A DNA stretch of 64,000 bases from Saccharomycopsis crataegensis. Lineage: Eukaryota > Ascomycota > Saccharomycetes > Ascoideales > Saccharomycopsidaceae. Positions within the stretch are counted from its first letter, which is position 1. Every line of letters starts with the position of its first letter. Shown piece by piece: positions 51,193 through 60,537 of the stretch. Both the position numbers and the translations under genes were made by a program. The stretch is taken from NCBI RefSeq assembly GCF_037102585.1, contig NW_027043838.1, positions 868,001 through 932,000 of the forward strand, in the 5' to 3' direction. The notes beneath the pieces were generated by a model. The model was not told the DNA's origin, did not search any database, and saw only the letters and a program-made list of their open reading frames with translations.

Positions 51193-54012
51193 TCATAAAT
51201 AGTCCGATATTGCAATTACTTCTAATGAGCTCTTTAGTTTTTGAGAGGTTTGGTCCTTTGGTGTCCATTCCTGTACCAGAACCCGTAGGTCTTCAATCAA
51301 CGAGACAACATCAATATGTTTGATAACTTGCAACTCTTTAATCAATTTATTAAGAATCCAAGGGTACTGGAAATCATTGAAGTTATTAATTAGTTCCGGG
51401 TAGTTCACTTTGCTGAATTTCATTACATCTTGCGAGTTGTTAATATAATAATTCTTATGTCTGAATGCTGACTTGATGGTATCTTTATTGGTTTCAGACA
51501 AACTTCCGTGCCTCAAGAATTGACCTTCTTGAATTTGGGACTCATCGTCCACTTGAATGTGTTGACCACTAATATCCATTCCAGAAATATCATTAAGAAC
51601 AAGATTGGTTGTCTCTAAACAGAACTGTAGTGCTGATTGAAAAGTCTCTTCATGTTGGTAAATGCTTGCACAATCCTCGTGGAGTAAGTTAGGCTTCGAA
51701 GAAGATGAAATCATTGGGTTCATTGAATTTCTAATTAAATAATCGCTTAGATAAACCAACATATTGTAGTCATCATATCCGAGATTTTTCACAGTCACGC
51801 AAACTTTCACCAAATTCACAACAAATTTGCTGAACAATTTTCCCTTATTATTCATATACACCAATCTGTTGATGTTCGGATGACTAAACTGACAACATAG
51901 AGAAGAATATAATGGTACCAATTTAGCATTCATGCTCCCAATAAAAGAAATCTTGACGTTACTTTGGCTTAGAAGATGTCTTATATCGTAGTCTAACCAG
52001 TAACTGTATTCAGAATCAGGATCAGCATATTGAAACATCTCATTTGCAATTTTTTTATCCAAGTGTTCAATCTCTTTTTTGACGCTATAAGTGCTTTCAA
52101 TAGTGACATTTCCAGCATCAACATTGCTGTCATTGCTTCGACTTCTTTTACTCTTCCTTGTCAGGGTGTCATTCTTATCCCTTGATTTCTTTTCATTATT
52201 AGTAATAAGTGGTCCAGACCAAATCCCATTTATACTAATGATTCCAATCTTGCTTATATCGGCGAAGATCTTTTTGTATTTTTTAAAACATTTGCTGAGT
52301 ATATGGACAGCAATAGGTCCAGAATTGAAGTTTCCCACAAACAACAAGTAGTCACATTCTGAAAACTTCATTATCCAATTCTTAATGATAATCTCAAAAA
52401 AATTTTCAACTTGATCAGTCACTAAATTCTTGCCTCTTAAAGTCAATAATTCAATTTCTAAAGTATCGGTATCAAACCCTTTGCTTTGCCCCCATCTCCT
52501 TGCAAGATTAATAATGGCCTTAGAAGAATCTACCAGATAAACTGACTTGTCATCAACATATTTCAACAATTCCAATGGCAAAAAGTTCTGAATATTAACA
52601 ACCAAAAGCTTTTTTTGGAGGTCCAACTCAGAAGAATTATTCTTATGGTCTTTATGTGTTAACTTTGAATCATGGTACAAATGACGTTCAATTGGTATAC
52701 TCATTTCTGCAATCTTTATGTTACGCAAAAGCTTCCGGGCGATCAATCTGATTCTAGTTTTGACTTCCAAAGGTCGGTAACATTCTTTAAAGGTTGGAAA
52801 AACATTTTGCTGCAGCTCATTCCTGTCGAAAATATCTTCTGATTCGCACAGATCCTTCCTCATTATTTTTTCATTATTACGATTATTGGCGGTGGTCTTC
52901 TTGTCTATCATTGCTTGTTCCATCTTTGACTTTGGTAATTCATTGAACATCATTATTGGATTATCCTCAAACTCGGTTTCACCAATTGCTAATTCTCCGA
53001 TGATCAAATTAGGATCGTGAGATATGAAGGCCCAATAAGAAGGAGTATTAACATCAAAGCTTTTAATGACTTTTCTTGCTTTCTTGGAATCTATTGATTC
53101 ATGATGATCACCGTCCTCGCTAACTAAATCCGTTGGTGATTGAGCTTGCGAAATCAGATTCCAAATCCAGTTTGAATTCCACCAACCACCATTTTCTTGC
53201 TTATTGATATCATATTTGTAATCCTTCCCGTCCTGCGGTTCTGATGGTAGCAGTGCTTTAGGTGTTGGTTGAAGGTTGACATCATTTGTAGCGCTGAATA
53301 GGGAATACCACTTAGATTCGCTTATAGACATCTCTTGAGTTTCAGTTCTAGTTTGATTGAGCAAATTACTAGAGCTATCTATCGGGACCTCATCATTCCC
53401 ACCTTCAGTTGCACTTTCGAGAGTTGGTTTATATCTTTCCATTTTGTTTTTAGTGTCGAGTAAGTCCTTAGTGACAATTTCTTCATGTTGTCCCGATTCC
53501 TTTGTACTAGCGCCTTCAGCTTTATTATCATTAGACAGATGTACGCTATGCGGGTTCTGTTTACTCATCACTGATGTTTGCATCTGATAAGGCATTATTA
53601 AATCATTCTCCAGTTCAACATTATCAATGGGTACTGCGAGGCTCCATTGCAGTGATGTTTTATTGTCATCATTACCACGTTTTTCTCCATTCCTCCAACT
53701 CCACCATGAGTTTTCTCTGGCAATCGATAAATTGCTCCTGGATTTAGGCAATTTCATGTCAATACTCTTTTCCGATTTACTCGTGGTCATATTCAATGTT
53801 GCTGTTCCATATTTATCAGCATTAATTGCGCTACCGCCAATCTTCTGCCTCCAAGTTTTCCAATATACCGAGTCCAGGCTATCGTTGATGCTGTCATCCA
53901 ATGCTGACCCATTACTATTATTGTTGGGGACCTCACCCGCGTTGAGTTGCGAATTGTTCAACAAATCGGAGTCATCGATAAAACTCTCCTGATCATCTTC
54001 ATATTTCGACAT
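51193..54012 (-). CDS. Large protein, possibly Mil1-like (hydrolase-fold)
   Basis: 939 residues from MSKYEDDQESFIDDSD. The N-terminal ~300 residues are disordered, with Trp-rich patches (VYWKTWRQKIGG, SWWSWRNGE, GGWWNSNWIWNLIS). A conserved-looking core spans about 390-800. FKECYRPLEVKTRIRLIARKL precedes a hydrolase-like segment: VVNIQNFLPLELLKYV, where relatives have an HGWFP-type motif, and later LLFVGNFNSGPIAVHILSKC, in the place of a GxSxG elbow. The region resembles fungal alpha/beta-hydrolase-like proteins such as yeast Mil1 (YFL034W), an AP-1-interacting protein. In this copy the GxSxG pattern reads GNFNSG, so a classical serine nucleophile is doubtful. I call the family with low certainty. 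Confidence 0.5.
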   Translation of the reverse strand: MSKYEDDQESFIDDSDLLNNSQLNAGEVPNNNSNGSALDDSINDSLDSVYWKTWRQKIGGSAINADKYGTATLNMTTSKSEKSIDMKLPKSRSNLSIARENSWWSWRNGEKRGNDDNKTSLQWSLAVPIDNVELENDLIMPYQMQTSVMSKQNPHSVHLSNDNKAEGASTKESGQHEEIVTKDLLDTKNKMERYKPTLESATEGGNDEVPIDSSSNLLNQTRTETQEMSISESKWYSLFSATNDVNLQPTPKALLPSEPQDGKDYKYDINKQENGGWWNSNWIWNLISQAQSPTDLVSEDGDHHESIDSKKARKVIKSFDVNTPSYWAFISHDPNLIIGELAIGETEFEDNPIMMFNELPKSKMEQAMIDKKTTANNRNNEKIMRKDLCESEDIFDRNELQQNVFPTFKECYRPLEVKTRIRLIARKLLRNIKIAEMSIPIERHLYHDSKLTHKDHKNNSSELDLQKKLLVVNIQNFLPLELLKYVDDKSVYLVDSSKAIINLARRWGQSKGFDTDTLEIELLTLRGKNLVTDQVENFFEIIIKNWIMKFSECDYLLFVGNFNSGPIAVHILSKCFKKYKKIFADISKIGIISINGIWSGPLITNNEKKSRDKNDTLTRKSKRSRSNDSNVDAGNVTIESTYSVKKEIEHLDKKIANEMFQYADPDSEYSYWLDYDIRHLLSQSNVKISFIGSMNAKLVPLYSSLCCQFSHPNINRLVYMNNKGKLFSKFVVNLVKVCVTVKNLGYDDYNMLVYLSDYLIRNSMNPMISSSSKPNLLHEDCASIYQHEETFQSALQFCLETTNLVLNDISGMDISGQHIQVDDESQIQEGQFLRHGSLSETNKDTIKSAFRHKNYYINNSQDVMKFSKVNYPELINNFNDFQYPWILNKLIKELQVIKHIDVVSLIEDLRVLVQEWTPKDQTSQKLKSSLEVIAISDYL

Positions 54013-54284
54013 CAGACTGTTTCCATAAATGATAATAAAATAATAGTACTTGTCTTTGACAAAAACACAAAAAAAGCAATAATAATATATAATCATAAAC
54101 ATGTGGGCTGCCTTTACCTGTCAATTTTCTAATTTTAATAGCTGCAATATCAACGGCTCATAACCATGCGATGACCGATGATAAGTCCTCTTTTTTTCCT
54201 TTATATTTTCTTGTTGGTAAGTCTTTCGATGCCCGGTACAATAACGAAATTGGAAAAATAGAGAATAAAATAATATTCAAAAGA
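54013..54284. promoter_or_regulatory. Divergent promoter, Mil1-like gene / ATG16
   Basis: 272 bases between the two chosen starts. The ATG16 frame is open upstream to an ATG at 54171, with a GGTAAGT word at about 54215, so the 5' end of ATG16 could be longer or have a leader intron. Confidence 0.4.
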
Positions 54285-55072
54285 ATGGACTGGAAGCAGA
54301 ATATAATAATTCAGCTACAAAAAAGAGATAGTTCTATAAATGAAAACCAAGATCTTTTGAGCTCATGTATGTGAATCGATATGAATTCATGATTGGTGTT
54401 TGCTAATCTTTTCTTATTTTTAGCTTCATTTATCTAAGACGTTTGAAGAATTGCTTTGATTACTAAAACTATTTGTTATTTCTAGATCATGATGTGCTAA
54501 ATCGACTCTTTGCCACTGAAGATAAACTAAAATCGCTTCAGAAGACTGATCTACAAATGTATGGCCTTTATTTGCATCTCTTTTTTTTTAGGACTTAATT
54601 CAAGAAAGCTTTAGATAACTATCATGTCATTGATGAACCATTGAGATTTACTAACTATCTTTCCAGTGAATTGACAAAAACGATAAGTGAATTTGAGATA
54701 CTCAAAACCAAGAATCAGCAATTAACAAACTCCTACGATTTGACAAAGTCAATCAACGAGAAGCAAGATAAGGAAATCAAACAATTGAACCACAAAATCA
54801 AAAGGCTACAAGACGTATCTAACAAATTGAATGACCAGATATCTGTTAAAATTGAAGAGAATCGTGCCAAAAGTAAAGCCTTGGATTTAGTCAATGATGA
54901 TATGTTAGCCCTTCAATTGGAAAACAATTTGATGAATGAGAAAACCAAGGAATTACAAGCAGAAAATGACCAACTTGTGATTAGGTGGATGGATAAAGTC
55001 AGGGAGGATGCCGAGAAATTGAATGATGCCAATGCATTTCTTGCCAGTGCTAGGCTCGAAAGAAATATATAA
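54285..55072 (+). CDS. ATG16: Atg16, autophagy coiled-coil protein, three exons
   Basis: Exons 54285-54366, 54486-54558 and 54667-55072 give 186 residues. Atg16 binds the Atg12-Atg5 conjugate and dimerises through its coiled coil to direct Atg8 lipidation. Intron 1 has a GTATGT donor and a TTTCTAG acceptor. Intron 2 has a GTATGG donor, a perfect TACTAAC branch site and a TTCCAG acceptor, and phases agree. The exon 1 product has the Atg5-binding-like IIIQLQKRDSSINENQDLL, and exon 2 adds HDVLNRLFATEDKLKSLQ. Exon 3 is a coiled coil ending in LQAENDQLVIRWMDKVREDA, the hallmark C-terminal RWM motif. S. cerevisiae Atg16 is 150 residues. The start at 54285 is preferred, but an in-frame ATG at 54171 exists. 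Confidence 0.82.
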
Positions 55073-55173
55073 AAGCGCTATTATATTTTACTGTAAATCA
55101 TCGAGGTGATCATTAAAGTTCGTGTGTATTATTTTTATTTTTTATTTTTTTCCCTTTACATAATTTTAGTTAT

Positions 55174-56124
55174 CTAGAATATAGAATCCATAAACACACT
55201 GTTATTACCATCCTTAACAATCTCATCCAATCCTTTGCTCACAGTGGCCGCCACGTTCTCAATCATCTTGATACCTTCAATAATATTCTGACCATGCATC
55301 CCCTTGATGTATTCACTACTACCACTCTGGTTCAAGTTCAAAGATTCTATTGGAGACACCACTTTCCCGGAGCACCATCCAATAACTAGCCCACAATCAC
55401 TAATTTCCTGTTCTTCGATCGATGGGTCTATGAATAAGTTATTTTTCACTACCGACAATACAAATAACAATGGAGGGGAAGAACTATTTTGGGAAGTTGT
55501 ATTATTTTCCTTAATTTCTTCATCTTCGTCTTGGGGATAAAGTAACACGGTGGATGACCAATCATCATTAAATGTCGGTAATTCTTCGATATCTTTATCA
55601 TTGCTGTTAGAAATCAATAACGGTAACCTTGTAGACTTCAATGCCAAATAAATCCCGAACGAAATCATGCTCAATGGGTTTTGTAGAAAACTTGTATCTG
55701 TTTTGGTGGTTCTGGCGTTGGAGGAGCTGCTCAAAAACAACACATCAACATACAATTTGAAGTAATACCTGGTAGTCAATTTTAAACATTCAAATTTGTC
55801 TGCGAAATTTCTTAAAAGTGAATTTCTCAAAATATTGGTCCAATCAGAAATAAATGTCAAATCGTCTCTCAAATTGTCAATGGTCAAGTCTAGTTCAATC
55901 AAGTCTGCAAGAGTACTCATTTTCACCACTTTACTCTTGATACTTATTATCACTTCACTTCCATCACTTAATCTGATTCTTGATGATCCGTTAGAGTTTG
56001 GTAAAAAGTTTATTGACGCCTCAATCCCTCTTAATTGATGTGATTTTCTTCCATCTGGTCGTATTGGGGTCTTTGAGGAGAGAGATTGATAAAGATAGTC
56101 CTTTTCAGATACTGAGAAACTCAT
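55174..56124 (-). CDS. RRP42: Rrp42, exosome core subunit (RNase PH fold)
   Basis: 316 residues. It is one of the six RNase-PH-like ring subunits of the RNA exosome, catalytically inert in eukaryotes, acting in nuclear and cytoplasmic RNA decay and processing. The N-terminus reads SVSEKDYLYQSLSSKTPIRP then DGRKSHQLRGIEASINFLPN and SNGSSRIRLSDGSEVIISIK, close to yeast Rrp42. LDLTIDN and the C-terminal segment with CGLVIGWCSGKVVSP and GMHGQNIIEGIKMIE are also family-like. Its 3' end is about 100 bases from the ATG16 stop (convergent). Confidence 0.9.
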   Translation of the reverse strand: MSFSVSEKDYLYQSLSSKTPIRPDGRKSHQLRGIEASINFLPNSNGSSRIRLSDGSEVIISIKSKVVKMSTLADLIELDLTIDNLRDDLTFISDWTNILRNSLLRNFADKFECLKLTTRYYFKLYVDVLFLSSSSNARTTKTDTSFLQNPLSMISFGIYLALKSTRLPLLISNSNDKDIEELPTFNDDWSSTVLLYPQDEDEEIKENNTTSQNSSSPPLLFVLSVVKNNLFIDPSIEEQEISDCGLVIGWCSGKVVSPIESLNLNQSGSSEYIKGMHGQNIIEGIKMIENVAATVSKGLDEIVKDGNNSVFMDSIF

Positions 56125-56176
56125 TTGATAACAATAAAAATGAGATAAATTTGCTGAGAATTTGAGAGAATCAAAA

Positions 56177-56177
<1 letters not shown>

Positions 56178-56226
<49 letters not shown>
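56178..56226. repeat. (TAA)n microsatellite
   Basis: About 16 tandem AAT/TAA units roughly 55-100 bases upstream of the RRP42 ATG. Confidence 0.95.
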
Positions 56227-56228
<2 letters not shown>

Positions 56229-56311
56229 CGGTAATAAAAGGACCAGCTACTAGTGTTTTGTTCGGTTTTGCCTCATCGTCAAAAAAATTTTAGCGAAAAA
56301 AAAAAATAGAG

Positions 56312-56329
56312 CACGTGCTTCAGCACGTG
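56312..56329. promoter_or_regulatory. Two CACGTG boxes as an inverted repeat
   Basis: CACGTG at 56312-56317 and 56324-56329; the surrounding GCACGTG...CACGTGA is nearly palindromic. CACGTGAC is the Cbf1-type site, which in several non-Saccharomyces yeasts lies upstream of ribosomal and ribosome-biogenesis genes. This suits an RNA-processing gene such as RRP42 (inference). Confidence 0.5.
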
Positions 56330-56530
56330 ACTATATCACAATCAGACACATATAGTGGTATTGGTGTTTCTCTAAATTCTAGCCTTTGTTTGTTAGTAAA
56401 CCCCTTTTCTTACGCTATGAAGCCAAAATAGCTCTTCTGCACAGGCTTTGAACTATGTTTTTCGTTTATTTAATGCTTAATAAATCAGCATCTATACTAT
56501 TGACTTAGATTATAATAATAAAAATTCATG

Positions 56531-57193
56531 CTAAATCAACTTTTTAGTCCTCAAATACATTTTGAAATAACACAACTGGCAAATGCCAACGGTAATCAAT
56601 ATAACAATCACCACTACTTCATAAATCATGTAGTTTGTATTGGCCTTTTCATTGATATTTCTCAACCTTATTTCTTTCTCCACTAGCCCTGCTAACTCTC
56701 GCTCCATCTCCTCGTACGATGTTTTAACTCTTTGTAAATCTGTGTTGATTGGATGGTACATTTCTTGCTGACGGAAAGAGTTTTCATTCCTTGCGTCGTC
56801 ACCCACTTCGACATCTAACACCACCAGTTTTTCTTCCCCTGTTTTCGACCACGATAAATCGGTCATAATATTTTCCAAACAAACGTCAAAGTACTTGACC
56901 TCTTCTGATGAACTGAATGCAAATCGGACCTTATTTGTCAAATCCTCTTTGGAACGGTATAGATTATCATGGGAATCAAGTACCTTGATATTTAGCGATT
57001 GACCATTTATTCTAGGACCGACATTCAATCGTATCACTACTAGATCATTTGGATTAACTGGGTATCGGAAACAATGGGTGACTCCTTTACCAAGGTCTTT
57101 AGGCTTTAGTGGTGGTAAGACCACCCCGATGGAAGTGCAGTGTATTAGCGAGCTGAATAGTAAGAGCAATAGAATAATTTGTCTTTGTATCAT
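56531..57193 (-). CDS. ERV25: p24 (emp24/gp25L) cargo receptor, Erv25-like
   Basis: 220 residues. p24 proteins cycle between ER and Golgi in COPII/COPI vesicles and help sort GPI-anchored cargo. It has a signal peptide (about 1-21), a GOLD domain (about 22-130) with a paired Cys in GVTHCFRYPV and FDVCLENIM, and an RVKTSYEEMERELAGLVEKE coiled coil (about 148-180). One TM segment (about 188-210) precedes a short tail YFKMYLRTKKLI with Phe/Tyr and dilysine-like signals. The tail and the RLRNINEKAN motif before the TM are closest to the delta subfamily (Erv25). Assignment to Erv25 rather than an Erp paralog is likely but not certain. Confidence 0.8.
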   Translation of the reverse strand: MIQRQIILLLLLFSSLIHCTSIGVVLPPLKPKDLGKGVTHCFRYPVNPNDLVVIRLNVGPRINGQSLNIKVLDSHDNLYRSKEDLTNKVRFAFSSSEEVKYFDVCLENIMTDLSWSKTGEEKLVVLDVEVGDDARNENSFRQQEMYHPINTDLQRVKTSYEEMERELAGLVEKEIRLRNINEKANTNYMIYEVVVIVILITVGICQLCYFKMYLRTKKLI

Positions 57194-57919
57194 TATTAAG
57201 GGTTAAACTGATCTTGATTTTTATTTTATCTTGGTAAAAGGGAACACTGATCTGGGCAAAATGATGCTATATTTTATCGACCATCAGTTTCTGGTGGAGA
57301 AAATCGTTGATCCTGTTATGTAACACACACACACACATACGCACACGGCCCAAACAGGTTTCTTGTAATCGTTTGGTTTATTCTGTATTTCACTGAGCCA
57401 ACTGGGTTTAAATGGCACTTGAGCTTTTTATGTCACAGTGCTTCTTGTAATATGGATGAATAACCAGGGATGATCGGTTGGTGGTGATTTTTCATGTTTG
57501 TGTTGTGTTGGCCAAAAATCCCCAGAAATCTCAGCGGAGGAAGAAAAACGCCAAGTAATTTCAAAACGCCATCCTGCAAAGTGTGAGATAGACGGATAAG
57601 CCAAAATGATGATAAATGTTTGCTTAAATGGCTGTGGTTTTCAAGGATAACTTTAAACTATGTGGTTCATTCCGCGAATATTTCACTAGACAAGGAACTT
57701 TGAGCATTGAACCCCAGATCTTCGGGATTGAAAAATAGACCATTTCCCTTTAAGACTCCTTTATTGACAATTTGCGACCCCCCTTATAAAAATCATCCAA
57801 CTTCATACAAATAAACAGATTTAAAAAAAAACAGATTTAAAATAAACAAATGTATAAATGTATTAAATAAAGAAAGCTTTACGAAACATTATATATAATC
57901 ATTATGAAAAGAAACTCAC
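57194..57919. other. Intergenic, p24 gene promoter
   Basis: 726 bases. It contains a short CA repeat (about 57322-57346) and AT-rich sequence towards the Asn-rich gene. No ORF, tRNA or snoRNA was recognised. Confidence 0.4.
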
Positions 57920-58468
57920 TTAGTAGTTGTCGTCATAGTTGTTGTTATTGTTACCGTAGTTAGAACCGGAGTTGGAGTTGTTGTTGTTGTTGTTACCGTA
58001 ATTAGAGTTGTTGTTACCGTAGTCAGAGTTGTTGTTGTTGTTGTTGTTGTTACCGTAGTCAGAGTTGTTGTTGTTGTTGTTGTTGTTGCTGTTACCGTAG
58101 CTAGAGTTATTGTTGTTGTTATTGTTGTTGTTACCGTAGCTAGAGTTGGAGTTGGAGTTGCTGTTGTTGTTGTTGTTAGAGTTGTTAGAGTTGTTGTTAG
58201 AGTTACCACCCAAGAAAGAAGAAGCAACGGAACTGAGCATCAGAGAAGCTTGGTTGTTGCTACCACTACCACTCAAGAAAGATGAAGCCATGGATTCCAA
58301 ATTGGAAGCAGAGTTGTTACTGTTGTTGTTGCTGTTGTTGTTGCTGTTGCTGTTGTTATTGTTGCTGTTGTTGTTGTTGAAGTCAAAGTTGGTACCAAAC
58401 TTAGAGTTGATTTGGTTTTCAACTTGATCGACAGCGAAGTTTTCAGCGGTTTGTTGGAAGCTGTTCAT
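57920..58468 (-). CDS. Asn-rich repeat protein, Ddr48-like
   Basis: 182 residues. A short N-terminal region, MNSFQQTAENFAVDQVENQI then NSKFGTNFDF, is followed by Asn/Ser runs, a small conserved-looking patch repeated as ASSFLSGSGSNNQASLMLSS and ASSFLGGNSN, and a C-terminal tandem array of SSYGNNNNN / SDYGNNNNN units ending in YDDNY. Such SYGN/SDYGN arrays recall the stress-induced Ddr48 proteins of yeasts, though the head is not one I can match. The AAC codons dominate (GTT on the plus strand). The frame is intact, and the array is likely to vary in length. A CCAAT box lies about 215 bases upstream (near 58683). Confidence 0.65.
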   Translation of the reverse strand: MNSFQQTAENFAVDQVENQINSKFGTNFDFNNNNSNNNNSNSNNNSNNNSNNSASNLESMASSFLSGSGSNNQASLMLSSVASSFLGGNSNNNSNNSNNNNNSNSNSNSSYGNNNNNNNNNSSYGNSNNNNNNNNSDYGNNNNNNNNSDYGNNNSNYGNNNNNNSNSGSNYGNNNNNYDDNY

Positions 58469-58874
58469 GGTGATGGTAATTATAAAGGAAAAATGTAAAG
58501 AATAGAAGTTTCTTAGTTTTTTTTTCTAGAAAGAAAGAAATTAATCATTTATTGAGACAAGCAAAGGGAACTACCGTCACTTTATAATAAAATCTAAATG
58601 CGCCTAGTTTGATTTCCCTACCAGCATTAGCATGGATGGAAATGGCCGATCTTGTCAATATCTGCGAATAATCGCACGTCATTGGTTCTCCGAAGAAGGT
58701 CGCAACCTGCCAATAACACGTTCCACAGCAATTCTTTTTTGACTATTATTCGGTTAGTAAATACAAGCAAAATTATTTAAAAATTGTAGATTATGAATGC
58801 GCAAGAAAAAGGTAGTATATTATTGAAAAAAATAAAAGGTTCAAGTAGACAAAAAAAAAAAAAAAAACGACAAA
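58469..58874. other. Intergenic, Asn-rich gene promoter
   Basis: 406 bases. It carries a CCAAT/ATTGG box near 58683 and an A-run at 58851-58866 just past the stop of the next gene. No other gene seen. Confidence 0.4.
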
Positions 58875-60065
58875 TCAATTCTTAAAGTTTTGATTAGTAG
58901 CAGCACTCAATATACCTGGCAAAGGTTCGCTATCCATCTTAAAAATCAAACCAATGGACCCAATTACTGTAATAATCATCACCAAACAAGACCAGAATAA
59001 TAAATTAAATTCAGCAGAAACGTCGATCTTTTCACAAGATGATCCGCCCCAGTGAGTGGTGGATTTGGAAGTTTTGTTAAAAGATGGGGAGCAGATACAT
59101 GACCATTTGGTGGTTAAAGAGTTCTTGGAGCATGCACCATGAGTGTTACAATTGTTAGTGTATGAGATACATTCTTCTTCACTCGCAAATGATGATTGTT
59201 TTGAAAACACTGGTTTGGTGGCGAAAAAATCACGCTTGGTCATTGTTTGTTTACCATGACATTTCTTGGAGCCACGGTGATTTTTGCTTCCAGTGTCACC
59301 AGTCACAATAAGGGTCGATTCAATTCCGTGAAATTCGGCTTGATGGATCAATCTAAACGCCATTCTGAAGATCATTATACGCTCGAACTCATCCTCTCCA
59401 TCATCGCCTTCAAGATTAAATTCGAGAACCCCAAAAGTTTTGTCGTTATCGTCAGTAACGCTCAAAACATTCTCTGGGAAAATGTCACGTAACAAGAAAC
59501 TCAATTGCAACACGCTCTTTGCATTCATGCTAAGTTCTTCAGTATTTCCAAATAACATGTGGGAATCAGAGTATTTCGAATCTTGAGTCTTGACATTGGA
59601 AATAATCTTCATATTATCTTGAGCCAATTTGACTTCTAATTCTGGGTACTTATTCATCAAGCAGCCAAGTACTTTTTTTTCATCGACGTCGACTTTCCCA
59701 TCAACGTTAAATACTTTTTGTATGGAGCTTTCATGGAACATTTTCTTGACATCGTGAGGGGTGTCACCCTTCACCATAATCACCAAATGACCATTTTTGA
59801 TATTATTGTTATTCTTATCTGTTAAGAAATTTTGAGATTTTGATTGTAGCTCTGATAATTTGGCAAATTCAATATCATCGATTGACACATAATCGTCAAT
59901 CTTGAGCTTATCATATAAAAGATATTCAAAATCCTTGGAAGACTCTAGCTTAGCTAGATTGTTTTCGTCATTGGCAACCTGGTCGGCATTGTGTGAAAAG
60001 ATGAATGATGAGCCCAACACTGCTGAAGTTTGTAATAATACAGATAAACAATTAGAAAACTTCAT
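58875..60065 (-). CDS. Vps3844 family membrane protein
   Basis: 396 residues from MKFSNCLSVLLQTSAVLGSS, which is a signal peptide. A lumenal domain (about 25-290) is followed by a Cys-rich EGF-like segment (about 287-338: CISYTNNCNTHGACSKNS...WSCICSPSF...GGSSCEK), one TM helix (about 348-370) and a short cytosolic tail. This layout, with the Cys-rich module just before the TM, is that of the fungal Vps3844 (DUF3844) family, an ER/endomembrane protein implicated in vacuolar sorting. The upstream ATG at 60110 would put extra residues before the signal peptide, so I prefer 60065. Confidence 0.75.
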   Translation of the reverse strand: MKFSNCLSVLLQTSAVLGSSFIFSHNADQVANDENNLAKLESSKDFEYLLYDKLKIDDYVSIDDIEFAKLSELQSKSQNFLTDKNNNNIKNGHLVIMVKGDTPHDVKKMFHESSIQKVFNVDGKVDVDEKKVLGCLMNKYPELEVKLAQDNMKIISNVKTQDSKYSDSHMLFGNTEELSMNAKSVLQLSFLLRDIFPENVLSVTDDNDKTFGVLEFNLEGDDGEDEFERIMIFRMAFRLIHQAEFHGIESTLIVTGDTGSKNHRGSKKCHGKQTMTKRDFFATKPVFSKQSSFASEEECISYTNNCNTHGACSKNSLTTKWSCICSPSFNKTSKSTTHWGGSSCEKIDVSAEFNLLFWSCLVMIITVIGSIGLIFKMDSEPLPGILSAATNQNFKN

Positions 60066-60537
60066 TTTTGAAAGATAGCCAATCCAAAGATTTAGAAAAA
60101 ATAAAAGCAATTCAATTGCAAGCTGGTCGAGGTAAAGAGGGAGTGGATATAAACAATCACAAAAAAGAGACGAATGAAAACCTTATCGAACTATATTATC
60201 TATAGCTTGATATAACTTTACAAACGGAGAAGGCCACTTTATCGTTACAAATTTCTAGCTGGCTGTTTTGGAGGGGGAGGTTTAATTTTCCTTTGTGATA
60301 AAAAAACCCAAAGAAAAAAAAATCCGCCATTGATCTCGTGATATGTCATGTGACATAATATATGCGGCGGTATAACCAGCAATTTACTAATTATCTTCAA
60401 TATTCCGTGTACACATCAAATGTTCTACCAATATCTGTGATAAAACTTAATCATTTGGTAAATAAATAGCGACAAATATATTTCATTACTATCTAAAAGG
60501 TTTGTTTTCCAAGAAAAAAAGATAATGATGGGCTGTT
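60066..60537. other. Intergenic, Vps3844 gene promoter
   Basis: 472 bases between two minus-strand genes. It includes a CATGTGAC element near 60348-60355 and A-runs. No gene seen. Confidence 0.4.

Larger units (their letters stand above)
56125..56530. promoter_or_regulatory. RRP42 promoter with TAA microsatellite and paired E-boxes
   Basis: 406 bases between RRP42 and the 3' end of the p24 gene. It contains a (TAA)n run close to the RRP42 start and two CACGTG boxes about 190 bases upstream. Confidence 0.6.

Noticed and set aside
57690-57740. Sequence with GAACCCCAGATCTTCGG resembling a tRNA T-arm
   Set aside because: No acceptor stem, D-arm or anticodon arm can be folded around it.
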